Shown in pieces: positions 6,796-12,914 of a stretch of 15,108 nucleotides of DNA. The notes beneath the pieces were generated by a model. That model was not told where the DNA came from. It worked only from the letters and a program-made list of their open reading frames with translations, and ran no database searches. The position numbers and the translations under genes are program-made. Numbering within the stretch: the first letter of the stretch is position 1; each line of letters begins with the position of its first letter. The stretch covers positions 1 to 15,108 of the forward strand of contig DAOVQR010000004.1 in assembly GCA_030628575.1 (NCBI GenBank). Direction: 5' to 3'. The DNA comes from a bacterium. GTDB lineage: Bacteria; Patescibacteriota; UBA1384; JAMDBS01; DAOVQR01.

Positions 6796-7442
6796 AATAA
6801 TTTTCCTTGTTTTAACGGTTCGATAATACCCTCTTTCCATTTCCCGACAATTTTTGCTTGTAGGGTCATTTCGTGGGTAAATGGAATTATTTTATATTTG
6901 GGATTTTCTGGTTTTAAATATACGAAAGGTGGTGTATCATTAGAAATAAATGTTTTTACAGTAGTACCATCTGGAGTTTGGACAACAACTATATCACCCG
7001 AAATATATTCTTTACTTTCCTGAGCCAATAAACAGTCACCTTCTTGAATGTTTGCATTAACCATTGAATCACCAGAAATTTCTATCAAAAATACATTATG
7101 ATTTGTTTTGATTTCATCTGAAACTTCTTTCCATTGTCCAGTAAGTTGTATACTCTGAGTTAAAGTTCCTGCATAAGAAGTACCAAGAAATGGGATGAGT
7201 GGTCTAGATTTTATAGATTTATATCCTAATGGTGTAATTTTTATACTTCTTGCTGATTTTTCTTCTCGCGTGATAAGTTCTTTTTTTTCAATGCTCTGAA
7301 GATAATCAATCACTGTCTGATTGGAAGATATATTTAGAAAATCTTTCATTTCCTGAAAATTAGGTGGATATCCATTGGTTTTTAATGAATCATAAATGAA
7401 ACTCAAAAGCATTTTTTGTTTTTTTGTTGCCTCCTTTTTCAT
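6792..7442 (-). CDS. lexA: LexA-family self-cleaving transcriptional repressor
   Basis: This 216-residue protein has a winged helix-turn-helix N-terminus (about 1-70; TNGYPPNFQEMKDFLNISSN matches the LexA DNA-binding domain) and an S24 peptidase C-terminus. The cleavage site is Ala91-Gly92 (TSYAGTL). The catalytic Ser126 lies in GDSM and Lys163 in TVKTF. Cleavage on RecA filaments, and so derepression after DNA damage, is the family mechanism. I place the start at ATG 7442, preceded by AAGGAG at 7454-7449; the GTG at 7478 lies upstream of the promoter -10. It is the first gene of the operon with the nuclease-methylase and HsdS, so it may be a dedicated regulator rather than, or as well as, the genome-wide SOS repressor. 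Confidence 0.9.
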   Translation of the reverse strand: MKKEATKKQKMLLSFIYDSLKTNGYPPNFQEMKDFLNISSNQTVIDYLQSIEKKELITREEKSARSIKITPLGYKSIKSRPLIPFLGTSYAGTLTQSIQLTGQWKEVSDEIKTNHNVFLIEISGDSMVNANIQEGDCLLAQESKEYISGDIVVVQTPDGTTVKTFISNDTPPFVYLKPENPKYKIIPFTHEMTLQAKIVGKWKEGIIEPLKQGKLL

Positions 7443-7460
7443 TTTTATCTCCTTAAGGTC

Positions 7461-7496
7461 ATTATAACACAAAAACACCCGACAAAACAGTCGGGT
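7461..7496 (-). promoter_or_regulatory. Promoter of the lexA-RM operon with an inverted repeat in the -35 region (possible operator)
   Basis: On the minus strand TATAAT lies at 7466-7461, about 18 nt before the lexA ATG, with no good -35 hexamer. The perfect inverted repeat ACCCGAC-N6-GTCGGGT (7496-7477) lies where a -35 box would be. This would suit an autoregulatory operator. The same sequence can also serve as the terminator of the gene upstream. Confidence 0.55.
7470..7496 (-). terminator. Likely Rho-independent terminator of the HAD gene
   Basis: A 7-bp stem (7496-7490 with 7483-7477) and a six-base loop are followed on the minus strand by GTTTTTG. It lies 33 bp after the stop of the HAD phosphatase gene. 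It overlaps the promoter region of lexA. Confidence 0.6.
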
Positions 7497-7528
7497 AATT
7501 GTGGATAACTTCGGCTTTTGTTCGGGAT

Positions 7529-8215
7529 TTATTTATTTATAATATAAATAACATTTTTTCTCTCCACCACTATTTTCCATTTTCTCTTTTTAGCATATTT
7601 ATATAATTCTAAATCAGGATTAAAAACAATTGGTTTATCAACCAATTTCAATATACCAATGTCTGCGTCAGTATCCCCTATTCCAATTGAATCTTTCATA
7701 TTCAAATTATTATTTTTGATAAAAAGTTTCAGGAATGATTTTTTATCTTTAACTGGTTCTTCTAAAATCACTCCAGTATAAACACCATTTTTTGCTTCAA
7801 ATTTTGTACCAAAAACAAAATCAAATTTTAAATGTTTATTTAATTCTTCTAGAGTTTCAATCAAAGATCCAGAGATGGCAATTAAAACATAATCTTTTCT
7901 AATTTTTTTGATGATTTTATGAGTATAATCAAAATAAATACTTTTTTGCAGTTTAACTAATTGTCGAGAATATTTTCTGACTGTGGATTGCTTAATGCCA
8001 GCAATGTTATTTTTTAATATCTCAACTAGTGTATTTTGATATTTTTCATAAGTTATTTTTCTATTAAACCATTGGGATCTGACTTTAGATATCTCGCGAT
8101 GGACTCGTTCGGAACAAACTTTTTCCAAAGTTAAAATATCTAAAAGCCGAATTAATAAACTGCTTCGAAAAACAGTTCCATCAATATCCAAAATCGCAAT
8201 TTTTTGTTTATTCAT
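7529..8215 (-). CDS. HAD-IB (SerB-like) phosphatase
   Basis: This 228-residue protein has the full set of haloacid dehalogenase motifs: DIDGT with the nucleophile Asp10 and acid Asp12, motif II Ser115 (AISGS), a lysine near 158 (VKDKKSF), and motif IV GIGDTDADIG (Asp181, Asp185). The helical cap between motifs I and II is typical of the HAD-IB group, which includes phosphoserine phosphatases and membrane-lipid phosphatases; the substrate cannot be told from sequence. AGAAAGG precedes ATG 8215 at good distance. It starts 25 bp after the pseudouridine synthase gene, so the two are probably co-transcribed, and it ends before a terminator hairpin. Confidence 0.88.
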   Translation of the reverse strand: MNKQKIAILDIDGTVFRSSLLIRLLDILTLEKVCSERVHREISKVRSQWFNRKITYEKYQNTLVEILKNNIAGIKQSTVRKYSRQLVKLQKSIYFDYTHKIIKKIRKDYVLIAISGSLIETLEELNKHLKFDFVFGTKFEAKNGVYTGVILEEPVKDKKSFLKLFIKNNNLNMKDSIGIGDTDADIGILKLVDKPIVFNPDLELYKYAKKRKWKIVVERKNVIYIINK

Positions 8216-8240
8216 AAAAACCTTTCTGATTTTATATTTA

Positions 8241-8972
8241 TTACAATATTTCTAATTTATCTAATATCTGAGATAATTTTTCTGGTAGGGGCGATTGGTA
8301 TATTTTTTGTTCAATGCTTGGTAATAAAAATTCTATTTTTTTTGAATGTAAAAATTGTCTGGCTAATTTTAAATCCTCAGAAATTGTTTTACTTATTTTA
8401 TTATTATATAGCATATCGCCTATTATTGGCCAACCTTTGTGTTTTAAATGTGCTCGAATTTGATGCGTTCGGCCAGTTTTGATTTCCAGTTCCAATAATG
8501 ATAAAATATGATGTTTATGTTTATAATATTTAATTACTTTATAGGCAGTTTCAGCTTTTTTACTTTTTTGCCAACTTAAATTGAAGCTAGATATTCTTTG
8601 CTTTATTGATTTACCTTTTTTGTCTCTTGTAATTTGAGTGATAATTTCACCTTGTTTTGGCTCCACTTTTCCTAAAACTAAAGCCCAGTAGATTTTTTTA
8701 ACAATCCTTTTTTTGAATTGATCTTGCAAGAATTTTAGAATTTTTGGGTTTTTAGCAATAATAAGTAGTCCCGATGTATCTTTATCTAAACGGTGTACTA
8801 TACCAAGACGTGATTGGTCGGCTTGCCGCCCGAAGTCTTGACGTAGGGTGGGCCATTTATTAATTATTTGATGTGCGAGTGTATCTTTTTCTTTTTTATC
8901 TGTTGGGTGGACTAAAAGGCCAGCAGGTTTATCAATAATAGCTAAATTTTTATCTTGGTAAATAATTTTCAT
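8241..8972 (-). CDS. RluA-family 23S rRNA/tRNA pseudouridine synthase
   Basis: This 243-residue protein carries the RluA family signature HRLDKDTSGLLIIAK with catalytic Asp63, preceded by the conserved YQDKNLAIIDKPAGLLVHPT entry strand and followed by GRTHQIRAHLKHKGWPIIGD. It isomerises uridines in structured RNA. There is no N-terminal S4 domain, so it is the short RluA/RluC-core form, and the exact RNA target cannot be assigned. Residues about 40-54 (WPTLRQDFGRQADQS) replace the usual loop before the catalytic motif and are encoded by a 33-nt dispersed repeat that also occurs in elp3. No Shine-Dalgarno site precedes ATG 8972. TATAAA lies exactly 6 nt upstream, compatible with a leaderless transcript, although the whole region is very AT-rich. 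Confidence 0.92.
   Translation of the reverse strand: MKIIYQDKNLAIIDKPAGLLVHPTDKKEKDTLAHQIINKWPTLRQDFGRQADQSRLGIVHRLDKDTSGLLIIAKNPKILKFLQDQFKKRIVKKIYWALVLGKVEPKQGEIITQITRDKKGKSIKQRISSFNLSWQKSKKAETAYKVIKYYKHKHHILSLLELEIKTGRTHQIRAHLKHKGWPIIGDMLYNNKISKTISEDLKLARQFLHSKKIEFLLPSIEQKIYQSPLPEKLSQILDKLEIL
8820..8852 (-). repeat. 33-nt dispersed palindromic element, copy in the pseudouridine synthase gene
   Basis: Read on the minus strand it starts CCCACCCTACG and ends GGCAAGCC, like the elp3 copy (27 of 33 identical). The inner stem is GTC-AA-GAC instead of GCT-AA-AGC, so four of the six differences are compensatory. The peptide read here is P-T-L-R-Q-D-F-G-R-Q-A. Confidence 0.8.
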
Positions 8973-9036
8973 AATAAATTTATAATTTTTAGTTTTTAGT
9001 TTATATTAAGTTTTTATTTTTTAATTATTTGTCATT

Positions 9037-9069
9037 AAAAATTGATTTAAAATTTAAAATTTAAAATTA
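9037..9069. repeat. AT-only heptamer run (AAAATTT) abutting the deacetylase stop
   Basis: Units AAAATTT at 9049-9055 and 9056-9062 and a partial unit at 9063-9068, preceded by an imperfect copy, run into the stop codon of the deacetylase gene (TAA at 9069-9067, minus). It is low-complexity, but the 7-nt period matches the other arrays of the window. Confidence 0.5.
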
Positions 9070-9939
9070 TTTCAAAACTTGTTCAAGTTTTGTATTATTG
9101 GTCATTCTAATTCTCGGCAATTGGAATTTATCTGAATTTTGGTTGGTGATACCATGATGAGTTGTAGTGGCTGTTTTATAGCCAACTTCTTTTAGTTTAT
9201 TCATTATACGGTCGTTATATTGACCAGAAGGATAGCAAAAATCAGTAATAGGTTTTTCTATTTGATTTTCAATTATCATTTTATTATCAACTATTTCTCT
9301 GGAAAGTTGCTCATCATCAAGATTAGTTAAATCTGGATGAGTCATAGTATGTCCACCAAATTTCATTCCGGATTTATTCATTCTTTTAATCATTCCCCAA
9401 CTAAGATAATTTTCGTGTCCTATAAAATCAGAGGTGATATAAAAAGTTCCTGAAAATCTATATTTTTTAAGTGTTGGAAAAGCATTAGCGAAGGCATCAA
9501 TATACCCGTCGTCGAAGGTTAAAATCACAAATTTGTGATTTTGATCCTGAGTGGAATCGAAGGATCTCATATCAATTATATCATCAAGATTTATAGTTTG
9601 ATAATTATTGTCTCTTAACCATTCCAATTGTTTGGCAAAGATTTCTGGGCTTACAGATAAATTTATACCAATTCTATCATCATGATTATCGTAGTCACGT
9701 ATATAATGATACATCAAAATCGGAACTTGATATTCATTAATTTTCTTTTTTTCTTGATTATTACTTTCTTTATTTTCAGTTTCTGCAGATAAAATTTGAC
9801 CTTGACAATTTGGAATATTGGCAGCGATCTTAATCTGATCCTGATTAGCAAATATTGCTGTCAATAAAATCACTAGGGTTGATAAAAATAACAACCCTCC
9901 TGTAAAAATTCTCCTGTTTTCCCTCCTTGATTTTTGCAT
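9067..9939 (-). CDS. Membrane-anchored NodB-type polysaccharide deacetylase
   Basis: This 290-residue protein has an N-terminal signal anchor (about 11-31, IFTGGLLFLSTLVILLTAIF) and then a carbohydrate esterase 4 (NodB) domain. Motif 1 is TFDDGY (141-146; Asp143 and Asp144), motif 2 is HTMTHPD (His197, His201) and motif 3 is CYPSG (235-239). It removes acetyl groups from cell-wall or surface glycans outside the membrane. The segment RSFDSTQDQNHK (125-136) just before motif 1 looks inserted: its DNA has inverted ends and abuts a perfect 22-bp palindrome. ATG 9939 lacks a Shine-Dalgarno site, while AGGAGG occurs at codons 5-6, so a downstream TTG near codon 16 is a less likely alternative start. 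It lies 73 bp downstream of rmuC on the same strand. Confidence 0.9.
   Translation of the reverse strand: MQKSRRENRRIFTGGLLFLSTLVILLTAIFANQDQIKIAANIPNCQGQILSAETENKESNNQEKKKINEYQVPILMYHYIRDYDNHDDRIGINLSVSPEIFAKQLEWLRDNNYQTINLDDIIDMRSFDSTQDQNHKFVILTFDDGYIDAFANAFPTLKKYRFSGTFYITSDFIGHENYLSWGMIKRMNKSGMKFGGHTMTHPDLTNLDDEQLSREIVDNKMIIENQIEKPITDFCYPSGQYNDRIMNKLKEVGYKTATTTHHGITNQNSDKFQLPRIRMTNNTKLEQVLK
9521..9566. repeat. 22-bp perfect palindrome plus inverted-end insert in the deacetylase gene
   Basis: At 9521-9542 the half AAAATCACAAA is followed by its exact complement. At 9543-9566 GATCCT and AGGATC bracket 12 nt. The second part encodes the SFDSTQD segment, a peptide type I recall from short repeats spread through coding regions of other genomes. 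Confidence 0.6.
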
Positions 9940-10012
9940 TTATTGTTTTTTTCAATTATTTATAACTAATACATTCCTAAAAAGCTAAAAAGTTAATTTC
10001 TAATAAGCTAGT

Positions 10013-11137
10013 TTATTCTTCCAAATCTTGTGGCTTATCAATTAATAATTGTTCTTTGTTACCGCCCTGTTTTCCATCCGTAATTTTATAGATATCACGG
10101 TCTACTTTTATAAATTCTTTATTTGCTTTATTGTAAGCATTAACCGTTGTTCCTAAATGGCTTCCAACTTTGTCATGATGTTCTTTATACGCATTTAAGT
10201 GATTGCCTAGTTTTTCAATTTGTTTAATAATTTGCTTTACATTTTCTTCCATTTTCATAGATTTTAATCCATGTAAAATAGTTTGTAGATAGGCAAAAAA
10301 TGAATTTGGTGATGATATCATTACTTTTTTAGATAATGCATATTGGTGCAAATCCTGAGTATTTAATTTTATTGTACCTACTTTATAAACTAATAAATTA
10401 GAAAAAATTCCTTCAGCTGGAATGAACATTATTGCGAAGTCAGTTGTCCCCTCTTCTGGTCGAATATATTTTGCCGTTTCATCAATTCTATTTTTTATAT
10501 CCATTTTAAAACTTTTTTCCAGTTTTTCCCTATTTTCTTTATTTGTTTCCTGCATAATTTTATTATATTTTTCTAATGAAAATTTTGAATCAATGGGGAT
10601 AATACTATCTTTTGTAAAGATTGCAGCATCAACTATATCACCGTTTTTGAATTTATATTGCATCTTATATGTATTTGGTGGCAGAACTTTAGAAAGAAGT
10701 GTTTCTAGAAAATATTCTCCCAATACACCTCTATGTTTCGGATTTTTTAGGATATTCTGCAAACTCTCCAATTGTTCGGAAAAATTTAGAACCTGTTTGT
10801 TGGTTTCATCGAGCTTGGTCAATCGTTTTGTTACTTCGCTAATAATTTGCGCACTTTGCTTAAATTGTTCCTGAAGTGTTTCGGAAGAATGCTTTAGACC
10901 TTTTGATAATTTGGTATCAATTTGATCTAAACGTTGTTGGAGTTCCTGACGATTTTTTAGTCCTGAATTTTGAACTTCCTGGCGCAGGTCTTTTATAACT
11001 TCCAACATTAATTTCTGACTTTGCTCGTCTTCCGGCTTTTTACCAACAATTTTTTTAATATACGAAATAATAATGCCGACAGCAGCACCAACAATCAAAA
11101 CTGTAACTCCAATAATAAACAAAAAGTTAGTGTCCAT
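10013..11137 (-). CDS. rmuC: DNA recombination protein RmuC family
   Basis: This 374-residue protein shows the RmuC layout: an N-terminal membrane anchor (about 5-27, FLFIIGVTVLIVGAAVGIII), a long coiled coil (about 40-130), then the conserved nuclease-fold core with HRGVLGEYFLETLL (135-148), KNGDIVDAAI (Asp170), PIDSKF (Asp183, Lys185) and a late IMFIPAEG block. The core resembles PD-(D/E)XK nucleases. The family limits DNA inversions and acts on aberrant or foreign DNA, probably near the membrane. No strong Shine-Dalgarno site precedes ATG 11137. The upstream region holds an 82-bp MITE-like element ending 18 bp before the start, so its promoter may have been altered by that insertion. Confidence 0.92.
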   Translation of the reverse strand: MDTNFLFIIGVTVLIVGAAVGIIISYIKKIVGKKPEDEQSQKLMLEVIKDLRQEVQNSGLKNRQELQQRLDQIDTKLSKGLKHSSETLQEQFKQSAQIISEVTKRLTKLDETNKQVLNFSEQLESLQNILKNPKHRGVLGEYFLETLLSKVLPPNTYKMQYKFKNGDIVDAAIFTKDSIIPIDSKFSLEKYNKIMQETNKENREKLEKSFKMDIKNRIDETAKYIRPEEGTTDFAIMFIPAEGIFSNLLVYKVGTIKLNTQDLHQYALSKKVMISSPNSFFAYLQTILHGLKSMKMEENVKQIIKQIEKLGNHLNAYKEHHDKVGSHLGTTVNAYNKANKEFIKVDRDIYKITDGKQGGNKEQLLIDKPQDLEE

Positions 11138-11154
11138 TTTTAGTATATTACCTT

Positions 11155-11236
11155 TAGGACTTTCTCATTTTTTCCCTAACCTCGCAGGTTAAATATTCGA
11201 AACCTACGAGGTTTTTCCAAAAACGGAAGAGTCCTA
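11155..11236. mobile_element. MITE-like 82-bp palindromic element with 5-bp target duplication
   Basis: The terminal inverted repeats are TAGGACTTTC (11155-11164) and GAAGAGTCCTA (11226-11236). Inside lies a second inverted pair, AACCTCGCAGGTT (11178-11190) and AACCTACGAGGTT (11201-11213), with one mismatch. ACCTT is present directly on both flanks (11150-11154 and 11237-11241), as expected for a target-site duplication. There is no open reading frame, so a non-autonomous element is likely. Confidence 0.65.
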
Positions 11237-11269
11237 ACCTTATTATATCTATCATACTATATCTTAGAC

Positions 11270-11297
11270 AAAACAAAAAGAGCTAACTAATTAGCTC
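11270..11297 (-). terminator. Rho-independent terminator of the 119-residue protein gene
   Basis: A GAGCTAA-TTAG-TTAGCTC hairpin (11297-11280, minus strand) is followed by TTTTTGTTTT. It lies 48 bp after the stop at 11345. It is a strong fit for a terminator of the minus-strand gene. Confidence 0.85.
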
Positions 11298-11344
11298 CCT
11301 TTGTGTAGATTTGTGTGGTAAATTTTTTTGTATGATACGGTGTA

Positions 11345-11704
11345 TTATTTGAATGGTTGCATTACAATTTCTTTGGCTTTGGCCACACCTTGTTTGACCT
11401 GTTCCCCACCTTCAACTGCAATTCCTCCAGCTGCTTTTTCCGCTTCTTCCACTACTTTACCAACTGCTTCAGCGCTTTCTCCACCTGTTTCCTTTGTTGC
11501 TTCAACTGCGCCGATTACAATACTTTTGATAAAGTCAATTGTGTCTTCGCCGGTATCTTTTACAACATCAAATCCTGTTGTAACAAGATCACCAACACTT
11601 GTTGCTCCAGTTTTAATTAGATCCTTACTAGTTGTAATTGCTGCTTCTCCAGTATCTCCTGCACCTTCAATGGCGCCAACTAGAGATTCTTTTACACTTG
11701 CCAT
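11345..11704 (-). CDS. Amphipathic low-complexity protein (phasin/LEA/apolipoprotein-like)
   Basis: This 119-residue protein is built from Ala, Gly, Glu, Lys, Thr, Val and Asp, with no Cys, His, Asn, Arg, Trp or Tyr. It reads as a series of 10-12-residue amphipathic stretches (for example KDLIKTGATSVGDLV, then FDVVKDTGEDTIDFIKSIV, then EATKETGGESAEAVGKVVEE). This resembles phasins, LEA-type proteins or apolipoprotein helices, which coat surfaces or protect proteins; a family assignment is not possible. AAAGGA precedes ATG 11704 at good distance, and a strong terminator follows, so it is a stand-alone gene that may be well expressed. Its codon choice is richer in GC than its neighbours. Confidence 0.8.
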   Translation of the reverse strand: MASVKESLVGAIEGAGDTGEAAITTSKDLIKTGATSVGDLVTTGFDVVKDTGEDTIDFIKSIVIGAVEATKETGGESAEAVGKVVEEAEKAAGGIAVEGGEQVKQGVAKAKEIVMQPFK

Positions 11705-11744
11705 AAATTGTCCTTTCTTTTAATTTATTATTTCTTTATTTTAT

Positions 11745-11752
11745 ATTATAAT
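11745..11752. promoter_or_regulatory. Shared bidirectional -10 region
   Basis: ATTATAAT reads TATAAT on both strands (plus 11747-11752, minus 11750-11745) between two divergent genes. It would fit the minus-strand start of the 119-residue gene and the plus-strand CAP gene beyond the heptamer array. No good -35 hexamer is seen on either side, and AT-richness makes chance matches likely. Confidence 0.4.
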
Positions 11753-11786
11753 ATAAATGAGAAAAGGTAAAGTGGATAAATTGGGT

Positions 11787-11870
11787 AGTAACAAGTAACA
11801 AGCGACAAGTAACAAGTAACAAGTAACAAGCGACAAGTAACAAGCGACAAGTGACAAGTGACAAGTGACA
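11787..11870 (+). repeat. Twelve-unit heptanucleotide array (AGYRACA) before the CAP gene
   Basis: There are exactly twelve consecutive 7-mers with no spacing: AGTAACA, AGTAACA, AGCGACA, three AGTAACA, AGCGACA, AGTAACA, AGCGACA, then three AGTGACA. The array ends 12 bp before the CAP ATG, where a ribosome-binding site would normally be. The same units interrupt elp3 at 961-995. Confidence 0.95.
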
Positions 11871-11882
11871 AGTTATAAATAC

Positions 11883-12839
11883 ATGAATAAAAATACAAAA
11901 ATTATATTAATAGTGATAATAATTGTCCTATTAGGTGGATTAGGATATTTTGGTTATGTGTATGGAAGAAAATATCTTAAGAAAAATCTACCAGCTATTA
12001 AAGATTTTGCTCAGAGGGTTATCACTCCAGATCCACTAACTGGTCCGGTTCGATCAAGTTCAACAGATATTCTAAATTCAGGCAAAATTATTGAGGAAAC
12101 TAACTATCATCGAAATACTGAAAATTTATCTGATTTATCAAAAAGTGAATCTTTAACAAAAGCAGCTGAGGATAAAGTTGATGATATGTTTAAAAACCAA
12201 TATTTTGAACATATTTCACCTGTTGATGGCAGAGATGTAACTTATTGGGTTGGTGAAGTCAGCTATAATTATGCTTTAGTTGGTGAAAATCTGGCCTTAG
12301 GAGATTTTAAATCAGAAGTAGAGTTGGTTCAAGCTTGGATGGATAGCCCTGGTCACCGGGAAAATATTATGAATTCCCAATATACAGAAATTGGCGTGGC
12401 GGCAAAAAAGGGAATAATTGAAGGTCGCAATACTTGGTTAGCAGTGCAGATTTTTGCCAAACCATCACCGAATTGTACTCCGCCAGATGCTAATATCAAA
12501 GCAGATATTGAAAAAAAACAGGCAGAGTATGAGCAAATTAAGGATTTAAATAATCAGATTGATAAATTACAATCTGAAGGTAAAGATTTAATGAATCAAG
12601 GAAATGTCAAGAATGATGAAGGAAATAAAATTTTCAGTGAAACCGGTGATAAATCTAAAGCCCAGCCCTATTGGGACGAGGGAGAAACTTTATATAATGC
12701 CGGAAAAGTTCGTTTAGATCAAGCCAATGAACTAATTAATCAAGCCAATAGTTTATCAAGTTTACATGATGAAATCCAAAAATTGATCGATCAATATAAT
12801 CAAGAAGTTGATTCTTATAATAAATGTCTCAGCTTGTAG
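11883..12839 (+). CDS. Membrane-anchored CAP/SCP-domain protein with helical C-terminal tail
   Basis: This 318-residue protein has an N-terminal signal anchor (about 6-28, KIILIVIIIVLLGGLGYFGY), then a bacterial CAP (SCP/PR1) domain at about 70-195 with the four cleft residues present: His110 (FEHISP), Glu135 (GENLA), His158 (SPGHRENI) and Glu169 (YTEIGVA). After about 205 comes a helical, coiled-coil-like tail rich in Gln, Asn, Asp and Lys (for example EYEQIKDLNNQIDKLQSEG). The CAP domain acts outside the cell; in bacteria the function is usually unknown, with adhesion or lipid binding suggested for relatives. I choose ATG 11883; the GTG at 11865 is inside the heptamer array. There is no Shine-Dalgarno site. 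Confidence 0.9.
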   Translation: MNKNTKIILIVIIIVLLGGLGYFGYVYGRKYLKKNLPAIKDFAQRVITPDPLTGPVRSSSTDILNSGKIIEETNYHRNTENLSDLSKSESLTKAAEDKVDDMFKNQYFEHISPVDGRDVTYWVGEVSYNYALVGENLALGDFKSEVELVQAWMDSPGHRENIMNSQYTEIGVAAKKGIIEGRNTWLAVQIFAKPSPNCTPPDANIKADIEKKQAEYEQIKDLNNQIDKLQSEGKDLMNQGNVKNDEGNKIFSETGDKSKAQPYWDEGETLYNAGKVRLDQANELINQANSLSSLHDEIQKLIDQYNQEVDSYNKCLSL

Positions 12840-12864
12840 CGCGCGGCAGGTAACTTATAAAATG

Positions 12865-12914
12865 GCAGATAGTGTATAGATTACTATGAGCTACGTGCCA
12901 CGAGCTATCTGCTA
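12865..12914. repeat. 7-nt-period array and hairpin between convergent genes
   Basis: TGAGCTA, CGTGCCA, CGAGCTA and TCTGCTA follow without gaps (12887-12914), preceded by weaker units ending in CTA. GCAGATAG (12865-12872) and CTATCTGC (12905-12912) form an 8-bp inverted repeat. The final CTA is the stop codon (minus TAG) of the exonuclease gene. The hairpin could terminate either convergent gene, but it has no T-run. Confidence 0.6.

Noticed and set aside
6796..6840. Longer start of the nuclease-methylase gene inside lexA
   Set aside because: ATG 6795 forms a typical ATGA overlap, and the longer version reads through the lexA end without a better ribosome-binding site.
7443..7478. Longer LexA starting at GTG 7478
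   Set aside because: The extra codons cover the Shine-Dalgarno site and the TATAAT box; family alignment begins at ATG 7442.
7500..7530. Canonical LexA box near the operon
   Set aside because: CGAAC occurs on the minus strand, but no matching GTTCG half lies at the right distance.
11865..11867. GTG start of the CAP gene
   Set aside because: It is part of the heptamer array; ATG 11883 directly precedes the signal anchor.
11787..11870. CRISPR-like repeat array
   Set aside because: Units are 7 nt with no spacers between them, and no cas gene is in the window; it is a simple tandem array.
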